Shown here: positions 57,101 to 64,000 of the stretch, piece after piece
Position numbering within the stretch: position 1 is the first letter of the stretch
Layout: each line of letters starts with the position of its first letter
Assembly: GCA_024500155.1 (NCBI GenBank)
Contig: CM044871.1
Span: forward strand, 38,356,228-38,420,227
Direction of reading: 5' to 3'
Source: Chenopodium formosanum
Lineage: Eukaryota; Streptophyta; Magnoliopsida; Caryophyllales; Amaranthaceae
DNA: 64,000 nucleotides
Made by a program: the position numbers and the translations under genes
Notes under the pieces: generated by a model
Seen by the model: the letters and a program-made list of their open reading frames with translations, nothing else
Told to the model about the DNA's origin: nothing
Databases searched by the model: none

Positions 57101-57668
57101 TTATTTCTTCAGCATGGCGTTTACAATCATGTTGGAATGGGGGTCATGGTAAAGAGGGGTCCTTTCATCCTCTTGGATTAAGGAGACTTCTTCGTTAAAG
57201 CCCCATAAATCTTCATCATCCTCGTCGTGCTCCACATTAATGATTGGATTCTCTATAGATTTGATCCTCATAGGCGAAGCATCGATGGTGATAGGAATTC
57301 CCCCAACTATAACTTTTACTTGTTGGTGGAGAGATGAAGGGACGGCCTTTAGGTCATGAAGCCAAGGGCGTCCCAACAACAAATTGAACGAAGCTTTAAT
57401 GTCTACTACTTGGAAAGTAGTAGCATGTTCTATTGCTCCCGCCGTCACATTCAGGGTAATTTTACCAAGCGCTTGACGATGAGTGTTGTCATAGGCCCTT
57501 ATTCCTTGTGTAGACGGAGTTAAATCTTCGTCCCTTATGCCTAGCATCCTCGCAGTTCTAAGTGGACAGACGTCGATGGCCGATCCATTGTCTACAAGAG
57601 TCATAGGAACATTCATCCTCTTGCAAACTACTGTGAGGTTTAATGCCTTGTAATGTTTGTCACCTTCT
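57101..57668 (-). pseudogene. E8 aspartic protease
   Basis: The segment KALNLTVVCKRM, then VDNGSAIDVCPL, then ATTFQVVDIKASFNLLLGRP, then HQQVKVIVGGIPITI is a Tat-type retropepsin. It carries the active-site Asp in VDNGSA and the ILLGRP-like second motif. It is shifted by one base from the gag frame near 57668 and from the linker near 57105. It would cleave the Gag-Pol precursor. Confidence 0.85.
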
Positions 57669-59816
57669 CGGGTAAATCCTTGTCAAAAAAGGTGATCAAA
57701 TTAATTGGACTAGGAAGATCACTTGTGAGGAAGTTGGCTAATCCCTCAAGAGTAGTGTCAGAATCTATCCCAATTTTGTCCAAGGCATTCATTACAGCCA
57801 ACCTATGTTCTCGAGATGTTGCCAAGAGTTTCCATACATTCATCTCAACTTTTGTCTTCTTAAACTGCTTAACAATATCATTGTCTTCAATGATATGTAT
57901 GGGAACTTGTTGTGTGGTCGGCATAGGTTGTGTTGAAATGGGAGGTTGCATTCTCCCGAATCTCGTGAGGACGTCTATCGATAAGTCTTCTTCAGCCCAA
58001 AAGTCATCTGTGGTGTATGACACAGAAGGTGGTGGTCCTACTCTGTCTTTTAGATAGACATCTTCTTCATCACTGTCCCAAACTCCATTAATGGTTGCAT
58101 CGTTTTCTTGTGGAACTTGGACTAGTTTCTTTTCATCAATCATTTTCTGAACCAAATCCTTGAATTTGAAACAGTTTTCTATAGTGTGACCCCCTGATTG
58201 ATGATACTGACAGTAATATCTATCCGTCCTTTTCAATGATTCGAATGGTCTCGGTTTGAGAGGTTTGATCTCGCCACTCTCGGAGAGCATTTCGAACATT
58301 TGCGCATATGGGATCCCAATTGGAGTGTGGATTCTATTACTCTTCTTGAATTTTTCAGTGACTTGTAAGGGAAAACGCTTTGCCTCATAAGTCGTTCTCA
58401 CTGGTGTGAACTCTCTTTTAGGTTCATCTTTCGGAAGTGGAACCTCGTCACATTTCTTTTGGGGTTCCTTTATATCTTTGAGAGCTTCACGTAGTAAATG
58501 CGATACCTCCATCATAGACAGCGTGAGCAATTGTATATCTTCTTTACTTGCCGGTTCTGGAAGGTTATCCTTGACATCAAAGAAGGTTTCCTCCTCCTTT
58601 TCTGTGGCATAGATTTCTTTGACAAGTCTAATGAGAGACGAAGGGTCAACCTCGTTTTCCTCATCGGAGATAGCCAGGGCATGAGCAAGAGGTGCATTAT
58701 CAATGCTTGGCTTCTTACTGGCATGGGGCAACGGCAGCTTGTTGTTGTCGATTAAGTCTTGGATAGCTTCCTTAAGCTTCCAACAGTTTTCGGTGAGATG
58801 GCCCCTACCTTGGTGATACTTACAATGTGCATTGGGGTTCCAATTAGCCGACCTCTTTTCGACTGGTGGGTCCCCAAATGGTCCAATAGGAGTTATAAGA
58901 CCTTTTGCATTCAAGCGATCAAATGCGATGTCATAACTCATGCCAATAGGAGTAAAGTTCCTCCTAAATGGTTTCTTTTGTCCTTAATTGTTCATAGCAA
59001 GGACTTCTCCTAAATTAAAAGTGCTAACATGGTTTGAGTGGGTGGTTTTGGAAGAAGAAGGATTGTTGTTCTTCTTTCCTTTCCAGCCACTGTTGGAGTT
59101 ATTGTTGGCAGCTTTTAACTTAGCCGGGTCGTCTTCAATATTGATCCCAATGTCATAGACGGCCTTGAAGGTATGGAGATTATTTTAATACTTGAGATGC
59201 ATGGAATATTTTCTTGAAGGTTCTTGATGAACAACCTCACGAACTCTTTTTCACTTGGCACCTCAATCATCTTAGCTGAGGTCTCTCTCCATTTGTTAAA
59301 GAAAGAGGTGAAGCCTTCGTTCTCTTTCTGTTTGAGGATTTCAAGTTCCCTATGGTCAGTCTCTACCTGAATGTTGCACTTGTACCTATCAATGAAAGAG
59401 TTTGCTATCGACTCCCAGGTAGAAGTCTTTTCTTTCTCGAGAGAAAAGAACCATTGTTGGCAAACAGTCTCAAGAGATAATGAGAACAGAGAGGGGAAAA
59501 CTTTCTTATCGATACCCTTAATACTCATTATTGTTTTGAATGCTCTTAAGTGAAAATAAGGGTTATTAGTTGCTCTGAATTTTGGGATGTCGTTGGCATT
59601 GAACTTCTGCGGAAGAAGATCTTTGTCTACCGAGACCCCTTGTGATGTAAGCCCTTGAAACTTGTAGTCACTAGAAAGCTTGCTTAGACTCTCTTGCATG
59701 AGGTCCATCTGTTGTTGCTTCACGGGATCATCGATCTTGAGTGCTAGGAGCTTCAGTGTTTCAGTCATAGTAACCAGTTGGTTCCTAAGCTCATTGACTT
59801 CTTCTTGTGTTGCCAT
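57669..59816 (-). pseudogene. E8 gag
   Basis: The start chosen is the ATG at 59816 (MATQEEVNELRNQLVTMTET); a longer in-frame start at 59942 looks like leader. In order: a coiled-coil-like N-terminus, the gag core (FRATNNPYFHLRAFKTIM, then VCQQWFFSLEKEKTSTWESI, then RYKCNIQVETDHRELEILKQ, then FTSFFNKWRETSAKM), and two zinc-finger-like boxes of the C-x2-H..GH..C kind (CKYHQGRGHLTENCW and CQYHQSGGHTIENCF). A long acidic C-terminus follows. Lesions are a frameshift near 59190, a stop at 58984 and a frameshift near 57668. Two boxes of this type are typical for Tat/Ogre gag. Confidence 0.88.
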
Positions 59817-61502
59817 TATAGTCTTAGCTTTCCTCTTGCGAGCTATGGGTTTGTCGAAAAGTTGGACTTGTACGAAAAGGTTGTCTTTGATTAACCGTCC
59901 TTCCTTTCTTGTCCACGCGCTGTAATTTAAACCATTTTGCATTTTAATTACTTGACTCGAATCAACTTGACTTTACGGTTTATTTTAAGGAGGAAAAGAT
60001 AAAAAAAAAATAAAAAAATGGGTGCATATTTTTAGCAAAAATAATGTACGTATTTTTAGGGAACTAAGTATAGTTTTTTAAATTGGAGGATTAATATCCG
60101 ACTTACCCCCCCTAAAAAAATGACGGAAAAAACGCGCACGCAAGACTCTCTTAGACATGGTCAAAGTATGTGTATTGGTGTGTGCGTTAAGTGTAAGTGA
60201 CATGTTTGGACTCTTGTGTAAGACCATGGGACTTAGTGCCTAAGCTCGATTAATGACTCAACTAAGTACTATTGACAGCAAAAATTAACCGAATTAATTA
60301 GCAAATTGGTTAATTAGACAGTAGGTGATGACTCAACCAATAATCCGAACTGTCGGCCAAACGACAGAACTGGCGTCACACTGTGTAGCTTGGCGCTAGA
60401 CGACAGAGCTGTCGCCAGGCGCCACACTCCACATTTTGGCGCTACAGCTCAGACCTTAGCGCCAATATTGGAGCTTCAATATGGGACTGTTTTCGGTGTT
60501 ATTAATCAATTGGGGTATGCCTAAAGTCGTACTAGGTCAATTTCGATTAAAATATTAGACTTTATTGACTCAAATTAATTAATTAATTAATTAATTAATT
60601 AGGCAAATTTCTTTAAGTCATTAATTTATTTAACCTCAACACAAGTCAAACAAACGGTTAGGAGAAACATAGAATATATGCACAACAAATAATGCACAAT
60701 TAGTCAAGTAGGCACAATATGATGCAATGAGTTCGCAACCTAACCATGGCTCTAGTTCTCTAAAGTTCGGGATATGTTTAGTCAATAGAGGGTCCATGGT
60801 TAGTTGTCCGGATGCACCGCGCGGAAGCCTAACCGTGAAGGGTTGGCGCGAGTGGATGGGACACCGCGAGCTTTAGAAAAAACTCGTTTCCATGGTTTGG
60901 TGAATTTAACATCTCGGATGTACCCTTTGTTGCACAAAGTGTTCAATCAGGTAGATGGATCATGAATTCCCAAAGGGTTATGTCCATATGTAGAACACAT
61001 ATGGGTTTCAGAAAAGTGAGAAAAAATTCAATCAGGAAGTAGGATCGAGCAAACAACACGAAAAATCGGTCGAAATTAGAACGCATATTTCTGGCTCGGT
61101 ATTTGGGAAAATAGGCGCCAGCAATCAGAGACTGGCGCCAGTTTTTAACTGTAGCGCCTGGCGCCAATGGTGGCGTCTGGCACTACGGTTAAAATGCTGG
61201 CGCCAATGCTCTGGCCCCTGACGCTACTTCCCACATGCCTCAGCAGCTTTCTGTGCTCGATAAAATTTTCCAATTTCGCACAGTGTTATTTTGGTCCTAA
61301 TTGTGAAAGATATCTCTCAAATTTCCTACGTGTAAAATCCTATGTTTTTAACTCATCACGGATGGTCTTTCCAATGAGATCCTTTTTATGCATATGACAA
61401 TAATGTTAATCAAAATTACGCACATGAAATACTTAGAACGTTTCAAGTCTCATCCACTCATTCTAAATCATTGATGAAACAAATTCAGGAATTAAAATAG
61501 GA
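59817..61502 (-). mobile_element. E8 5' leader with two TGGCGCCA clusters
   Basis: About 1.7 kb lies between the primer site and gag. No long frame is seen, so the extra ORF known upstream of gag in Ogre is not present. Clusters of TGGCGCCA-type words lie at 60365-60470 and 61110-61215 (CTGGCGCCAG 61132-61141, TGGCGCCA 61159-61166 and 61198-61205). A TTAA microsatellite lies at 60567-60600. Confidence 0.7.
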
Positions 61503-61524
61503 ATCCTCCTTAGTGGAGTCGCCA
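61503..61524 (-). other. E8 primer-binding site, tRNA-Arg type
   Basis: The complement begins TGGCGACTCCACTAAGGAGG. A TGGCGACTCC site is the primer sequence I associate with tRNA-Arg in Ogre elements. Five bases separate it from the LTR. Confidence 0.8.
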
Positions 61525-62236
61525 AAAACTGTAGGGAATAATTTCAAGCGTTAACCCCTAGCTTGAACCCCACTGTGATCATACGCTAAAGTACGGTGGC
61601 GTCCAAAAGGGAAGAAGATAGAGCAAAAGAGTCGCCAACAAGTTTTAGGAACTTGTAAACCGTTCACGAGGTGAAGGTTACACCCCTTAACGATCCAAGA
61701 GATCGTCAACTCCAGTAGGTCTTGAACCAAATAAGGGTTCGGGGATGAAGGTACAAATCCAACCTAAAAGAGATTGAACCTGCCCTAATAATAGGCCTCT
61801 ACTTTATTCTGATCGTATTCATGTGCGCTTTCTAATTAACATGCAATCAATAGGATTAACTCTAAACCTGATTATCTTTGTTGGTTTAATATTAATGCAC
61901 AAATAAACTATTATTGGCGATCACTTGAAATTATAATCACAATTAACCCTAAACAAGATTATTAATTATCTTATTAAGCGTGATTACAAGTATAGATTTC
62001 CTTTAAACATGCATAAAAGGTGTGATCAAGCAATAAATAACAAATATCAAGCAACATAATAATAATAAATAATTATAATAATCAATAATTAAAAATAATC
62101 ATGATAATAAAATTATAATAATCATCATAATAATAATAATAACAATAATCATCATAATAATAATAATTATAGCAATAATAAAATTATAATTATAATCAAA
62201 ACAATTATAAAAATAATCATAAGTCATGTTAAAGCA

Positions 62237-62245
62237 TAATAAAAA
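62237..62245. repeat. Target-site duplication of M1, left copy
   Basis: TAATAAAAA, 9 bases, matches 63350-63358. The uninterrupted LTR at about 37478 has one copy. Confidence 0.88.
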
Positions 62246-62386
62246 GGAAAATTTTAAACTAATAATCCCACCTTTAGTCGGTCTTCCAGAAACAATCCCA
62301 CCTTTTGAAATTACATAAACAATCCCACCTTTAACATGCATCTTCCACTAACGATCCCTTTGACCTACAACCTGTTAAACAAGTTA

Positions 62387-62455
<69 letters not shown>

Positions 62456-63349
62456 TTATCTAAATCTCTTATGGGGCCACCAGTCCACCACCGCCCAGAA
62501 GGTCACCACAGATTACTCCAACCATGCTGTAACCACCCCTAAAACTCAACCTCCGCCCCAAAAACTTGACCCACAGCCCCGAAAAACCTCCACCCAACCT
62601 GAAAACTAAACCCTCAGCCCTAAAAAGTAAACCCCGGCAGCCCCAATCACCTCTAAATTCAATTTTTAGCTTAAAATTAAACCCAGAAGCTCCTCTTTAA
62701 CCACCATCTTTAACCACAAACATATGCGGCAACGACATAGTCATCGAAGCCGATGAATCGATCTTCGTAAGACATGCGAGGACATTACAACCACCGATGT
62801 TCATAGCCCAGAAACCACAAATTTCTTCGTGGCAAGATCGGCAGAAGGTGACTAGGTGAGAGGGAAGGATCGATTTTGTTCTTGATCTTGATGAGAGCGT
62901 CAAGATTCATGAGACCGTACTCCTTGAGGTTGATCTCATAGTTTTTGAGCTCGGGTTTCGAAGGAGTCGAGGTTCTAGCGGTAGATTTGGAAGGTTTTCA
63001 TTGATATTGGTGGCGGCGATGGTGAGTTGAGGGCTAGGTTGGGTTGCCGGGGAAAACAAGGGCGGCAATGGGGAGGGGAAAGCAGTGGCGGGGGTGGGGC
63101 TGTGTCGGGGCTGGAGATGGGGGTTTGGTTTTTTTATTATTATATATTATTATTAAAAATTTTAATAAACCTATTAAAATTCGACACGTGTCTTATAACC
63201 TAAGAAAACTGGTTACCAAAGCTATCCAATCGGTCAAGAATCGTTAATGGAAGATCTATGTTAAAGGTGGGATTGTTTCCGCAATTTCAAAAGGTAGGAT
63301 TGTTTCTGGAAGACCGACTAAAGGTGAGATTATTAGTTTACATTTATCC
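62246..63349. mobile_element. M1: non-autonomous Mutator-like element (MULE type)
   Basis: The element is 1,104 bases with terminal inverted repeats of about 110 bases. The left end GGAAAATTTTAAACTAATAA and the complement of the right end GGATAAATGTAAACTAATAA both go on with CCTTTAGTCGGTCTTCCAGA. Each TIR contains AATCCCACCTTT three times. A 9-bp target duplication with long TIRs is the signature of the Mutator superfamily. There is no transposase. The interior has an (ATT)n tract (62384-62455) and then 660 bases of GC-richer text. Confidence 0.9.
62460..63130. other. M1 interior, possible captured sequence
   Basis: This part is much richer in G and C than the TIRs and the surrounding LTR. 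The minus strand has a 68-codon frame (62903-62697; VTFCRSCHEEICGFWAMNIG) and there are other short frames. I recognise no protein. MULEs often carry host gene pieces, so capture is possible, but this is inference from composition only. Confidence 0.4.
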
Positions 63350-63358
63350 TAATAAAAA
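63350..63358. repeat. Target-site duplication of M1, right copy
   Basis: TAATAAAAA is identical to 62237-62245. Confidence 0.88.
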
Positions 63359-63920
63359 TAGCAAGATCCTAGGCATGATACTAACAAGATTAATAACAAA
63401 CCCTAGCATGTCACTAAGCAATAAAAATCAAATCTTTAACCCTAACATGATACTAACAATCATAAATATTAGGAAGAACATAAAAGGCATCATAACAATC
63501 ATATTTGATATTAAAATTACCCTAGACATGATACTAGGAATATCATAATAACAATGTAAACATGAACTCTACATCATAACATTAATAAAACCATTAAAGC
63601 ACTTACTTTGATGCCTCGTACCTCTTTCTAATAACAAAATACACACGTTAGTAACTCAAGGAAAATAATAATCAAACAAATTAAATTAAATAATTGAAAT
63701 AGAGATTTGGGACCAAACCCTCAGAAATTAAACCTTTCACGTCTAGGGCGAAGGCAACTTTGAATATGGCTAGGTGTTTCCAGATCTTGTGAATGCGGAA
63801 TTTTGTATTTAAAAGCAAGTTTAGAAAAAGAAAGAGAGAGGAAAGAATGAATTAATGAATTAGAAGAGAATGAGAATTAAAAACTGATTGTAGGTGAATG
63901 AAAACGGAGTTTTTAATACG

Positions 63921-63930
63921 TTATTTATAG
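63921..63930 (-). promoter_or_regulatory. E8 5' LTR TATA box
   Basis: The complement reads CTATAAATAA. The corresponding place in the 3' LTR (about 38048-38057) reads CTACAAATAA. Confidence 0.65.
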
Positions 63931-64000
63931 AGAAAATCAGCCAAAAAGATAAATTAACAGAACAGAGTCCTGGTGCAACTGAAACAGAGCTAGCGCCAGG

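Larger units (their letters stand above)
61530..64000 (-). mobile_element. E8 5' LTR (runs off the right edge), interrupted by M1
   Basis: It starts at TGTAGGGAATAATTTC (sense end) and matches 36758 onward. About 1.37 kb of LTR is seen, excluding M1, so about 0.6 kb lies beyond the window. The TATA box is at 63921-63930. Confidence 0.92.

Noticed and set aside
57653..58057. 134-codon plus-strand frame
   Set aside because: It is antisense to E8 gag and protease. Unlike the gene at 41382 it has no promoter, intron or domain.
60567..60600. (TTAA)n run as a target site of a TTAA-specific transposon
   Set aside because: No inverted repeats flank it; it is a short microsatellite.
62384..62455. 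(ATT)n tract as a possible origin or matrix attachment site
   Set aside because: It is a simple microsatellite inside M1; nothing else supports a function.

Overview
This window is plant nuclear DNA made almost entirely of nested transposable elements. I found no host gene, rRNA, tRNA, or bacterial or organellar feature. Ty3/gypsy elements of Athila-like and Tat/Ogre-like type, a Ty1/copia element, L1-type LINEs and a Mutator-like element all point to a flowering plant with a repeat-rich genome. The species cannot be named from this sequence. I label the elements E1-E10, L1, L2 and M1; minus strand means the element's sense strand is the complement of the given sequence.

Layout. (1-2345) E1: 5' LTR, tRNA-Asp-type primer site and an open gag-like ORF of an Athila-like element (minus) running off the left edge. 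(2346-~8775) E2: decayed plus-strand relative of the copia element's 5' leader and interior, holding a 5'-truncated LINE (L1, 2363-3983). (~8775-11118) E3: 3' LTR of a second Athila-like element (minus); its interior continues at 11119-11547 and 21808-23619. (11553-21802) E4: complete but defective copia element (minus) inserted in E3, with target duplication CTTAG. (23620-25183) E5: start of an LTR beginning TGTAACACCCC. (25184-33669) E6: plus-strand Athila-like element with gag, protease and an Athila ORF-1-like gene but no RT or integrase. (33670-36757) E7: another copy of the same family in minus orientation, joined tail to tail to E6. (36758-64000, runs off the right edge) E8: a giant Tat/Ogre-like element (minus) with two LTRs, tRNA-Arg-type primer site, gag, protease, RT, dual RNase H and integrase, plus an antisense plant-mobile-domain-like gene with an intron and its own TATA box. 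E8's RT is split by E9 (46440-56061), a non-coding LTR element; E9 contains E10 (47807-51763), a third copy of the E6/E7 family. The two E8 LTRs carry L2 (a LINE fragment, 38267-38800) and M1 (a MULE-type element with 9-bp target duplication, 62246-63349).

Insertion order read from the nesting: E7, then E8, then E9, then E10, so the E6/E7/E10 family was mobile both before and after two other families. E4 is inside E3. Every pol gene has disabling lesions; E1's gag-like ORF is the only long coding region seen without a break.

The most unusual signal is not in the pol genes. Nearly every LTR family here carries its own cluster of short GC-rich inverted repeats, with family-specific arms, in the LTRs and in non-coding spacers next to the genes. 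In E8 and E6 such a cluster lies directly upstream of an accessory gene. Paired changes in the arms, and in hairpins at LTR ends, suggest selection on symmetry. This is inference, and checks are given in the findings.
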